A stretch of DNA of 64,000 nt from Paracidovorax oryzae ATCC 19882 (lineage in GTDB: Bacteria > Pseudomonadota > Gammaproteobacteria > Burkholderiales > Burkholderiaceae_C), in the NCBI RefSeq assembly GCF_000687165.1, contig NZ_JMKU01000006.1:205949-269948 (forward strand). The letters run 5' to 3'. The notes under the pieces were generated by a model that was not told where the DNA came from, did not search any database, and worked only from the letters and a program-made list of their open reading frames with translations. Position 1 is the first letter of the stretch; every line of letters begins with the position of its first letter. Below, piece by piece: positions 51,944-59,059 of the stretch. The position numbers and the translations under genes are program-made.

Positions 51944-53071
51944 ATGGCTCTGATGTTCGCGCGCCTGGCGCACAACTTCGTGAAGGCGGGGTATTTCCCC
52001 ACCGATGAGGCAACGATCGAGCGCGTGGCCAACCTCCTCCGATTGCCGGAGCAGGACGTGCGCATGCTGGATCCATGCTGCGGCGAGGGCACGGCTTTGG
52101 CCGACCTCCGCCAGCTGCTGCAGGAGCGCTCCGGTGCAGACAACCAGGTCGCAGAGACCTATGGCATCGAGCTTGATCCCGAGCGTGCGCGGCACGCGAA
52201 GGGCATCCTCGATCGTGTGGTCCAGGCGGACATGCACGATGTGATCGTGCGCCCCCGGAGCATGGGCCTGCTGTTTCTCAACCCTCCGTACGGTTATGGC
52301 GTCACGGACGCCGCCTCGCAGCGACAGCTGCTGGCCGAACCCGAGAAGGCCGAGAGGCTCGAGCGGACCTTCCTTCGGAAGACTGTCCCATACCTCGCAT
52401 ACGGTGGCGTGCTGGTCTACATCGTGCCGCACTACGCCTTGGATGACGAGATCCGAGCCTACCTGGCCAGGAATTTCACCCACCTGCGCGTGTTCTCTGC
52501 GCCTGAGCGGAGGTTCAAGCAATGCGTGGTCATCGGAAGCCGATGCCGGCCAGGCTACGCCAGCAAGGCGGCCCTGCAGATGCTCGTCGACGCGCAGGCC
52601 TCGGAGGAGGGCGCGCCCATGCTTCCCGATGGCTGGGAGCTCGAACCCTATGCCGTTCCGCCGGCGCCGCCAGAGCAGGACCAGGTCTTTCACGCGGTGC
52701 GAATTGACGAAGAGCAGCTGCAAGACGAGCTTGCGCGCTACCGGTCAAGCCTGCTTTGGGAAGGGCTCAACCAGCACTTCACCCAGCGCTACGGCGCATG
52801 TCGACCACCCCTGCGCGACCTGACGCCTTGGCATCTCGCGCTGGCCCTTGCGGCCGGCCAGGTCGTCGGGCGAATTGAAGCTGCAGATGGCCGCGTGTTC
52901 CTGATCAAGGGCGACACCTTCAAGCGCAAAGAGCGCACGAGCACCGTGGAGTTCGACAGCGACGGGAACGCATCGCAGACCGTGGTGCTTCTCGACCGCT
53001 TCGTGCCCGTCATCACCGCGATCGAGTTCACGCCCGATTCGCGTCTCGGCCAGGTGGTGAAGATCGCCTGA
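51944..53071 (+). CDS. N6-adenine-type DNA methyltransferase (DUF6094-like)
   Basis: A 375-residue class I methyltransferase. SAM-binding motif I is DPCCGEGTALADL (43-49 core) and the catalytic motif IV is NPPYG (113-117), the N6-adenine/glutamine type. The N-terminal MALMFARLAHNFVKAGYFPTDEATIERVANLL is typical of DUF6094 proteins in plasmids and ICEs. These occur near large helicases, as with the helicase gene at 56525. No restriction endonuclease partner is visible, so it may protect the element or mark replication products rather than form a classical R-M system. Confidence 0.8.
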   Translation: MALMFARLAHNFVKAGYFPTDEATIERVANLLRLPEQDVRMLDPCCGEGTALADLRQLLQERSGADNQVAETYGIELDPERARHAKGILDRVVQADMHDVIVRPRSMGLLFLNPPYGYGVTDAASQRQLLAEPEKAERLERTFLRKTVPYLAYGGVLVYIVPHYALDDEIRAYLARNFTHLRVFSAPERRFKQCVVIGSRCRPGYASKAALQMLVDAQASEEGAPMLPDGWELEPYAVPPAPPEQDQVFHAVRIDEEQLQDELARYRSSLLWEGLNQHFTQRYGACRPPLRDLTPWHLALALAAGQVVGRIEAADGRVFLIKGDTFKRKERTSTVEFDSDGNASQTVVLLDRFVPVITAIEFTPDSRLGQVVKIA

Positions 53072-53084
53072 GACATCGTTTTTT

Positions 53085-53144
53085 CAACCCCCGGGGGCAG
53101 CACGCCCTGGGGGGTGGCTGTCCCGCCAACCCAAGGAGATAGCC
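53085..53144 (+). promoter_or_regulatory. Leader M with AACCC-type hairpin
   Basis: After a T-run and CAA, CCCCC (53087-53091) pairs with the GGGGG at 53108-53113, and GGGC (53094-53097) with GCCC (53103-53106) around loop AGCAC. CCCAAGGAGATAGCC and ATG 53145 follow. Confidence 0.55.
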
Positions 53145-53396
53145 ATGAACCTACAAAGCAATATCGAGTTCGTAACCGACCTCATGCAGTTCAGCCCGAA
53201 GGGGCCGCTCGTGCAGGTCTTCATCGTCAATGCCATCCATTCCGCCGCGAAGCAAGTCGCGGAGGAGCCCGATCCCATGGTGTTCGATTCGCCAGCCATC
53301 GACGGAAAGGTCTGGCAGGACGTTGCCAAGGAGATCCTGCAGCGCATGGATGAAAAGTACGGCCCGCTGCCACCCGATGTGGTGCTGCCGGACTGA
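53145..53396 (+). CDS. Small hypothetical ICE protein
   Basis: An 83-residue acidic protein (MNLQSNIEFVTDLMQFSPKGPL start; EILQRMDEKYGPLPPDVVLPD end). AAGGAG precedes the ATG. No catalytic motif is visible and no family is named, although short proteins with this pattern recur in ICEs. Confidence 0.55.
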   Translation: MNLQSNIEFVTDLMQFSPKGPLVQVFIVNAIHSAAKQVAEEPDPMVFDSPAIDGKVWQDVAKEILQRMDEKYGPLPPDVVLPD

Positions 53397-53441
53397 CGAC
53401 GGCCTCACCAGGCACCTCTGCTGCCACCCTGCAGCCCAAAG

Positions 53442-53651
53442 AACCCATCCAGATGGGTTCCCTTGTCCGCCCGGCGCGCCAGGCCGACAAGGGAAGCCAT
53501 TTGAACCTAGACCATTGGTTTCAGCACGTTGAGCTCTGGAAACGTGCGGCGCGGCGCGAGCTGCAGGAGCAATCTTCAACCACTACTTCATCAACCCAGC
53601 AGGGCTACTCCCGCTGGGGTGGCGCTGCACCCTTTGAAAGGCACTGCCACC
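53442..53651 (+). ncRNA. Structured 5' leader H (TGAGC-loop family, bistable 5' part)
   Basis: AACCCAT/ATGGGTT (53442-53459) competes with the longer TTCCCTTGTC/GACAAGGGAA stem (53458-53495, extended by GG/CC), as the two share the GGTT bases at 53456-53459. P0 AACC/GGTT (53504-53520) and P1 GCACGT-TGAGCTCTGGAA-ACGTGC (53524-53547) follow; P1 covaries with GCACAT/ATGTGC of leader F. P2 is CCCAGC-A-GGG/CCC-GCTGGG (53595-53618). GAAAGG lies before ATG 53652. Confidence 0.72.
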
Positions 53652-54032
53652 ATGAATACTCGTTTGACCAAAGACCGCGGCGGCTGGACCGCCTTCACCG
53701 AGCTCGAACTCGGGAACGCGCAGATGCTGCATTTGCGTACCTGCCGGAACAGCATCTCCGGTCGGCTGACCACCAACGCCACGGTGCACGAGATCACGGG
53801 CGATCGCTCGCTCGTACACCGGATGGGCCTCGGCACCGGCGGCGGAGACTTCTCCGCCCTGGTTTTCGCATCGAAACCGGCGCGCTGCACGGAGTCGATC
53901 GTGCGGATCCAGCATGAGCAGGCTTTGCTGCGGCTCGATGCCATCAAGCGCGACGTGCGCGAGCACTACGCGCGCCTCGAGGCCTCCGCCGCCAAGTCGG
54001 ACGCTCCTCAGCCAGGGCAGCAGCCGGCCTAA
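53652..54032 (+). CDS. Hypothetical ICE protein under leader H
   Basis: A 126-residue protein (MNTRLTKDRGGWTAFTELELGN start) with alternating beta-like segments and a helical, acidic C-terminal part (LDAIKRDVREHYARLEASAA). No family recognised. The upstream frame to 53529 lies in the structured leader and is rejected. Confidence 0.55.
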   Translation: MNTRLTKDRGGWTAFTELELGNAQMLHLRTCRNSISGRLTTNATVHEITGDRSLVHRMGLGTGGGDFSALVFASKPARCTESIVRIQHEQALLRLDAIKRDVREHYARLEASAAKSDAPQPGQQPA

Positions 54033-54060
54033 CCGACAGGCCGAATGCACGCCATTTACT

Positions 54061-54114
54061 AACCCTGTGGGGACACGCCCCACAGGGGGCATGCCCTTCG
54101 TACTGGAGCAATCT
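54061..54114 (+). promoter_or_regulatory. Leader I with perfect AACCC-type hairpin
   Basis: CCCTGTGGGG (54063-54072) and CCCCACAGGG (54078-54087) form a perfect 10-bp stem around ACACG, preceded by AA and followed by GG. TGGAG and ATG 54115 follow. The stem covaries with those in leaders K and L (TGCGGG/CCCGTA, TGCGGGG/CCCCGCA). Confidence 0.68.
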
Positions 54115-54447
54115 ATGAATCTCATCGAAGCAGCGCCGTCCGCCGGCGGCGCACCCTCGGCCTCGGCGCCAACGACCGAGCTCTTCCCTCTCGGCGAGCT
54201 CACGGTGACGCAGGGCGCCGCGCCGTACCTGTTCAGTGGAGTCATCAGCGCACTCAGAATCGTTTCGCGCCACCAAAGTGGCGACTGGGGTGATCTTTGC
54301 GACGAGGACAAGCGCTGCAACGATAAGGCCGTGCGCTCGGGCGGACGGATTCTTTCGACATATCGCGTCGATGCTGCAACCCGTCTATGGGTCATCACCG
54401 AAAGCGATAGGAGCGTGACCACGATCTTGTTGCCGAGCGAATACTAA
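54115..54447 (+). CDS. Conserved plasmid/ICE-related small protein
   Basis: A 110-residue protein. The C-terminal 70 residues (VSRHQSGDWGDLCDEDKRCNDKAVRSGGRILSTY, then WVITESDRSVTTILLPSEY) match a widespread family of plasmid- and ICE-associated proteins of unknown function. TGGAG precedes the ATG at 54115. Its spread across mobile elements suggests a maintenance or regulatory role, but no activity is known from the sequence. Confidence 0.75.
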   Translation: MNLIEAAPSAGGAPSASAPTTELFPLGELTVTQGAAPYLFSGVISALRIVSRHQSGDWGDLCDEDKRCNDKAVRSGGRILSTYRVDAATRLWVITESDRSVTTILLPSEY

Positions 54448-54533
54448 AGAACACCTGGCGCGGCTCCGCGCCTCGATCACCATCCAGACGGGCCGCCGCG
54501 CGCGGCCCATCCTGGCCAACCACAAGAAGAACT
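54448..54533 (+). promoter_or_regulatory. Leader J with two GC-rich hairpins
   Basis: GGCGCGG-CT-CCGCGCC lies just after the upstream stop, and GGGCCGC (54490-54496) pairs with GCGGCCC (54502-54508) around CGCGC. The second hairpin takes the place of the AACCC-type hairpin of the other leaders. AAGAAGAACT precedes ATG 54534. Confidence 0.5.
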
Positions 54534-54839
54534 ATGGAACCTACCCCATCTGAACCCTCACCGAACGCGACCATTGCTCCCGCGGTGGGCGATCCATACG
54601 TCAACGTCAACGCGGAGCTCGATCTCGACCATTGCAGCCGGGAGCGGACCACAGCGCCGGGTCACGAATGGCGCGTCGCGGATGTCCAGAGCGACTACGT
54701 GACCATCGTTTGCGATGCCACGGGCGCGGCAATCAATCCGACCTATGCCGAGCTCTCCGCCGGCGTCGAGTTCGTAAAGCTGCGGCCGTCTTCGGTAGTT
54801 TCGATTTCACCTCCGCCAACTTCCACTCCGACGGTCTGA
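54534..54839 (+). CDS. Small hypothetical ICE protein
   Basis: A 101-residue acidic, beta-rich protein (MEPTPSEPSPNATIAPAVGDPY start) with Pro/Thr-rich ends and a central YVTIVCDATGAAINPTYAELSAG segment. No family recognised. Confidence 0.5.
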   Translation: MEPTPSEPSPNATIAPAVGDPYVNVNAELDLDHCSRERTTAPGHEWRVADVQSDYVTIVCDATGAAINPTYAELSAGVEFVKLRPSSVVSISPPPTSTPTV

Positions 54840-54922
54840 ACGTCAGCGGCCTCGTCGATTTCTTCGCTCCGCCACACGTGCACCGCTCACGGCGGACCTT
54901 CCGCGCAATGAGCGACGTCTTT

Positions 54923-55125
54923 AAACCGGCACCAGCCGGTTTTCCATAGCGACGGCTACCCCGCTATGGAAAACCGCTTGAACCCATCTCCAAGCCGGTT
55001 TTGGAGCGCACTGAAGCCATTCAAGTGCGCGGACCTTCCGAGGTCCTGGCTTTCTCACTTTTATCCACCCCTGCGGGCACGTCCCGTAGGGGGCATGTCT
55101 CGCGCCCATCCACAAGGAGCGAACC
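54923..55125 (+). ncRNA. Structured 5' leader K (TGAGC-loop family, bistable 5' part)
   Basis: AAACCGGC-ACCA-GCCGGTTT (54923-54942) competes with a perfect 15-bp stem CGGTTTTCCATAGCG/CGCTATGGAAAACCG (54937-54976). Then come P0 (AACC/GGTT), P1 GCGCAC/GTGCGC with loop TGAAGCCATTCAA (55006-55030), P1b GGACCT-TCCG-AGGTCC (55031-55046) followed by a T-rich run, and P2 CCCCTGCGGG/CCCGTAGGGG with one G-U pair around CACGT (55068-55092). AAGGAG precedes ATG 55126. It is the most complete copy in the window. Confidence 0.75.
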
Positions 55126-55500
55126 ATGACGAACGACACCATCTACTTTCCGGCCGAAGACGGCCCACGCGCGCTCACGATCGTCCAGCTGGATGATGCG
55201 ATGGAAGTGCATCTTTCAACCGGCAGGCAATCCCTCGGTTGCCTGGCCACGCGTGCCCTGACGTACCGCAAGCACGGCATGACGCTCGTGCATTCCTCCA
55301 GCAACGGCGGTGGTTGCGGCGACTTCCGGGAGACGATCGCGGCCCTGCCAGTCACCGACGTCACCGAGGCGGCCGTGAGGGATTTCCACGAGCGGGCGCT
55401 GATCCAGCTTCCGCTCGTGCGAATAGCCATCGATCTGCACTATGCCAAGCAGCGCTCCATCGACCTCGCTTTGGCGAACGAGGAGAGCGGCCATGCATGA
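55126..55500 (+). CDS. Hypothetical ICE protein under leader K
   Basis: A 124-residue protein (MTNDTIYFPAEDGPRALTIVQL start) with a beta-rich N-terminal half and a helical C-terminal half (EAAVRDFHERALIQLPLVRIAIDLHYAKQ). AAGGAG lies 8 bases before the ATG. It overlaps the next gene by 8 bases. No family recognised. Confidence 0.55.
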   Translation: MTNDTIYFPAEDGPRALTIVQLDDAMEVHLSTGRQSLGCLATRALTYRKHGMTLVHSSSNGGGCGDFRETIAALPVTDVTEAAVRDFHERALIQLPLVRIAIDLHYAKQRSIDLALANEESGHA

Positions 55501-55747
55501 ATTGGAAGCTCGCACCCGGGCGGTCGTATGCAACTGGGAGCTCGGAAATCGCGCCAACGCGTTGAACGAGTTGGACCAATGCATACGACGGCTCGATCAC
55601 GACCGCGAGTGCGCAGCGCCCGAGATCGCCCGTGCCCACGAGGTGTACGCATCTGACACTTGCGAGATCTGCGATGCGCCTCTGGTCTGCCGAGGCGAGG
55701 GCGGCGTCTGGATCTCGGCTTGGGTGTTCGTTCCCTCCGGGGAATGA
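55493..55747 (+). CDS. Small hypothetical protein with Cys pairs
   Basis: An 84-residue protein (MHELEARTRAVVCNWELGNRAN start). A CEICDAPLVC segment near the C-terminus suggests a metal-binding or treble-clef-like knuckle. The ATG at 55493 overlaps the previous gene by 8 bases, implying coupled translation. No family recognised. Confidence 0.5.
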   Translation: MHELEARTRAVVCNWELGNRANALNELDQCIRRLDHDRECAAPEIARAHEVYASDTCEICDAPLVCRGEGGVWISAWVFVPSGE

Positions 55748-55762
55748 AGCTCTTCTTTCTCC

Positions 55763-55817
55763 AACCCTCTGCGGGGCACGCCCCGCAGGGCGGCTCCGCA
55801 TCTTTCCGGAGCCATCC
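55763..55817 (+). promoter_or_regulatory. Leader L: AACCC-type hairpin plus RBS-sequestering hairpin
   Basis: CTGCGGGG/CCCCGCAG (55769-55788) around CACG begins after CAACCC. A second stem, GGCTCCG (55792-55798) with CGGAGCC (55807-55813), includes the GGAG at 55808-55811 that would be the RBS for ATG 55818. The RBS would be hidden unless this stem opens. Confidence 0.65.
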
Positions 55818-56420
55818 ATGAACGACACCACCCTGTACCGCATCGAGGGCTTCGCCGATCTCTGGGTCGATGCTTGCCTTCGCGACGATGACGGAGACCT
55901 GATGTTTCTCTCGTTCTACGGCCGTGACGCATCTGCCATGCAGTTCGTTGCGGCCGTGGAACTGGGGAGCAGAGCCGAGGCAGGTATCACCAGCTTCAAT
56001 CTCGTGAACGGAGCCGGCCGTCGCCACCAGGTCGGAATCGGCCCGACAGAACGACTGGCCAAGCACAGCGGGCGATTGCCGCGGCAGAACCTGTTCGGAC
56101 CGCTGTCGCAAACCTGGATCTACGACAAGCGGATGCGAGAGGTCGACAAGGCCAACCGCATCGGTTGGATCGTGAGCCACGCGGATCAGCCGATCGATGC
56201 TGCGGCCTGGGAGCTGCTCAAGGAGCTTTCACCAGTCGCATTGCTCGACACCTGGCAGCGGCCGCTGATGGCGTGGGCCCGGGAGAAGGGCGCCATGGCG
56301 GCGCTCGGCACCGGGCTCTACGAGCCCATCGGTCGGGCGACTGCCGTGCGCGTCAGCGTGACCGACCATTTCGTACGGCACGTCAGTGCGTGTGTGCGGT
56401 CAGGCGTTCTCACCGCCTGA
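55818..56420 (+). CDS. Hypothetical ICE protein
   Basis: A 200-residue soluble protein (MNDTTLYRIEGFADLWVDACLR start) with LTIVD-free beta-rich first half and a helical second half (AAWELLKELSPVALLDTWQRPLMAWAREKG). No catalytic motif or family is recognised. Its RBS is within a hairpin (leader L). Confidence 0.55.
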   Translation: MNDTTLYRIEGFADLWVDACLRDDDGDLMFLSFYGRDASAMQFVAAVELGSRAEAGITSFNLVNGAGRRHQVGIGPTERLAKHSGRLPRQNLFGPLSQTWIYDKRMREVDKANRIGWIVSHADQPIDAAAWELLKELSPVALLDTWQRPLMAWAREKGAMAALGTGLYEPIGRATAVRVSVTDHFVRHVSACVRSGVLTA

Positions 56421-56524
56421 CCACCTACCGTACAGGCCCTGCAGCAGCAGGGCCACCATTTCTTCAACCGCATGAGCGATCTCCCGATCTCGGGCGATCG
56501 CTCTTTTTATTTCTGGAGCAGTAC
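56421..56524 (+). terminator. Leader O: terminator immediately before the helicase gene
   Basis: GGCCCTGC-AGCA-GCAGGGCC follows the upstream gene. Then GAGCGATC (56474-56481) and GATCGCTC (56496-56503), with inner CCG/CGG pairing, are followed by TTTTTATTTC, a complete intrinsic terminator, and by TGGAG and ATG 56525. The terminator is transcribed before the helicase RBS, so it could attenuate helicase expression. Confidence 0.75.
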
Positions 56525-58924
56525 ATGAATGACGTCACTTTTTTCGACACCTCGGAAGCGATCGCAGCGCCGGCGGAGAACATCGCCGCGCCGGCGGCTG
56601 CTGACGCGCCGTCCGAGCCGCGGCGCGCTGGCGTGGCCACGGATCCGCACAGTGGCACCGTAGCCGACGTCTTCGATGAAACCATCGCCCTGGGCGACTT
56701 CATTCGGAGCTTCGGCCAAGGCCTGCTACAGCAGGTGCGATCGCAACACCCACCCGTGTACGTACCCGACCGGGACCAGGCCACGGAGGCCTGGCAGGCA
56801 CGCAAGAGCATCCTCGGAACGCTCAAGCGCAAGCCCTTCGAGCCACAGGCAGAGGCAGTGCAGGCCATCGTGAAACTGCTCGTCGACCAAGACGAACCCG
56901 CCGCCGTGCTCAACGCGGAGATGGGGACAGGCAAGACGATGATGGCGATCTGCGCAGCTGCGCTCATGCAGGAGAGCCATCCCCGCACCCTCGTTATCTC
57001 TCCGCCCCACCTGGTCTACAAGTGGCGGCGCGAGATCATGGAAACCGTGCCGAACGCGCGTGTATGGGTGCTCAACGGTCCGGACACCCTTCGCAAGCTG
57101 CTCACCCTGCGTGCCCGTCTCGGTCTGGAGAGCTCGCAACCCGAGTTTTTCGTGCTGGGCCGTGTACGCATGCGGATGGGTTTTCACTGGCGTCCGTCGC
57201 TGATTGAACGGCGCATCGTGGTCGACGGCGACCGCATGTCGGTGGCATGTTGCCCCGACTGCATGCGGCCCATCGAATCGAAGGCGGGCGATGGCGAGAG
57301 GATGCCGATGTCCATGGAGCTCGCCAAGGCGGTCTTCGGGGATAGGCGCATGCACTGCGAGCACTGTGGATCCACGCTGTGGACGCTGATCCGGGCAGGA
57401 CGCCCCATCGAATCGATGCACGACCTGGTTCATGGCGCGCTGCAGCAACTGCCAACCATCGGGCCCGCGTCGGCGACGAGGCTCCTGAAGGCCTTCGGCG
57501 ATCAAACGCTGGCCTCGATGCTCGAAGACAACGTGTACGAGTTCGTGAACCTGATGGACGAGAACGGAGATCTCGTCTTCAGCGATCGCCAGGCCAAGCG
57601 CATGGAACGCTCGCTCGCGAACTTCGAGTTTTCGATCGGGCAGGGCGGCTACCAGCCGACCGAGTTCATCAAGCGCTATTTGCCGCGGGACTATTTCGGG
57701 CTCCTGGTGGTCGACGAGGGGCACGAGTACAAGAACGAAGGCTCGGCCCAGGGTCAGGCCATGGGCGTGTTGGCCAGCCAGTGCCGTAAGGTGCTGCTGC
57801 TGACCGGCACGCTGATGGGTGGCTATGCGGACGACCTGTTTCACCTGCTCTGGCGCGTGAACCCACGGGCCCTGCTCGCGGACGGGTTCCGGCCTTCCAA
57901 GTCCGGATCCATGGCTTCCGCCACGATGGGCTTCATGAGGGCGCACGGCGTGCTCAAGGACGTCTACAAGGAGTCGGCGGCATCGTCGCATCGCACCGCG
58001 AAGGCGAGAAGCCTCACGGTCCGCACCAGCAAGGCGCCAGGCTTCGGCCCCGTCGGCCTGATGCGCTACGTGCTGCCGATGACCGTGTTCCTCAAGCTGC
58101 GCGACATCGGCCAGAAGGTGCTCCCGGACTACACCGAGAGCTTCATCGACGTCGACATGTCACCGGAGCAGGCAGAAGCCTACGCGGTAATGAGTGCCAA
58201 GCTGGTCGCGATCCTGCGGCAGGCCCTGGCTGTTGGAGACAGCACGCTGCTGGGCGTGGTGATGAACGTGCTGCTCGCGTGGCCCGAATGCGCCTTCCGA
58301 ACGGAGACCGTGCGCCATCCGAGAACGAAGAGCTTGCTGCACCTGCAGCCAGCCGTGTTCGAGGAGACGGCCTGCATGCCGAAGGAGGCGAAGCTCATCG
58401 AGCTCTGTGCGCAAGCGAAGGCACGCGGCCGCAAAGTGCTCGTGTACTCGATCTACTCGGGTACGCGGGACACCACGGCCAGGCTGAGGTTGCTCCTGGA
58501 AGCCCGAGGGTTCAAGGTCGGCGTTCTGCGCGCCAGCGTGGATGCGTCGAAGCGGGAAGACTGGGTCGCTGACCAGGTCGAGCGTGGCATCGATGTGCTG
58601 ATCACCAATCCCGAGCTCGTCAAGACCGGTCTGGACCTGCTCGACTTTCCGACGATCGTTTTCCTGCAGTCGGGCTTCAACGTCTACACGGTACAGCAGG
58701 CTGCCAGGCGCTCATGGCGGATTGGACAGCAGCACGACGTCAGCGTCTTCTTCCTCGGATACGCCGGCACCACGCAAATGGACTGCTTGCGACTCATGGG
58801 CAAGAAGATCGCTGTGTCGCAGTCGACGTCCGGAGAGATGCCCGAAAGCGGCCTCGACGTGCTCAACGAATCGGAAGGCGAAAGCATCGAGGTGGCCCTG
58901 GCCAGAGAGCTTCTTTCCGCCTGA
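56525..58924 (+). CDS. SF2 (SNF2-like) helicase with a zinc-knuckle insertion
   Basis: A 799-residue SF2 ATPase. Walker A is EMGTGKT (G134-T138), motif II is DEGH (397-400), motif III LLTGTLMGG and motif VI VQQAARRSWRIGQ. Between motifs I and II a metal knuckle uses C243-P-D-C246 and C278-E-H-C281. The N-terminal 60 residues are low-complexity. Large helicases like this accompany DUF6094 methylases in ICEs and plasmids, possibly acting in element replication or defence against host restriction. Its RBS lies behind a terminator hairpin. Confidence 0.83.
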   Translation: MNDVTFFDTSEAIAAPAENIAAPAAADAPSEPRRAGVATDPHSGTVADVFDETIALGDFIRSFGQGLLQQVRSQHPPVYVPDRDQATEAWQARKSILGTLKRKPFEPQAEAVQAIVKLLVDQDEPAAVLNAEMGTGKTMMAICAAALMQESHPRTLVISPPHLVYKWRREIMETVPNARVWVLNGPDTLRKLLTLRARLGLESSQPEFFVLGRVRMRMGFHWRPSLIERRIVVDGDRMSVACCPDCMRPIESKAGDGERMPMSMELAKAVFGDRRMHCEHCGSTLWTLIRAGRPIESMHDLVHGALQQLPTIGPASATRLLKAFGDQTLASMLEDNVYEFVNLMDENGDLVFSDRQAKRMERSLANFEFSIGQGGYQPTEFIKRYLPRDYFGLLVVDEGHEYKNEGSAQGQAMGVLASQCRKVLLLTGTLMGGYADDLFHLLWRVNPRALLADGFRPSKSGSMASATMGFMRAHGVLKDVYKESAASSHRTAKARSLTVRTSKAPGFGPVGLMRYVLPMTVFLKLRDIGQKVLPDYTESFIDVDMSPEQAEAYAVMSAKLVAILRQALAVGDSTLLGVVMNVLLAWPECAFRTETVRHPRTKSLLHLQPAVFEETACMPKEAKLIELCAQAKARGRKVLVYSIYSGTRDTTARLRLLLEARGFKVGVLRASVDASKREDWVADQVERGIDVLITNPELVKTGLDLLDFPTIVFLQSGFNVYTVQQAARRSWRIGQQHDVSVFFLGYAGTTQMDCLRLMGKKIAVSQSTSGEMPESGLDVLNESEGESIEVALARELLSA

Positions 58925-59059
58925 CGCACCCCGGGGGATTCGTCCCCAACTTCCGCCGCTCCGCCGGCGGTTTCCTGCGCCTCCCCCCTGTTTCACGCGA
59001 CTCATTCGGCTTCGGCCGAGGGGGAGGGGCGCGCTTTATTCACCTGTAAGTAGAGGACC
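58925..59059 (+). promoter_or_regulatory. Leader N with GC-rich hairpins
   Basis: GGGGA-TTCG-TCCCC follows the helicase stop. Further down GCGCCTCCCCC (58977-58987) pairs imperfectly with the GGGGGAGGGGCGC at 59020-59032, enclosing a GGC/GCC hairpin, and is followed by TTTATTC. AGAGGACC precedes ATG 59060. No TGAGC-loop copy is present. Confidence 0.45.
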
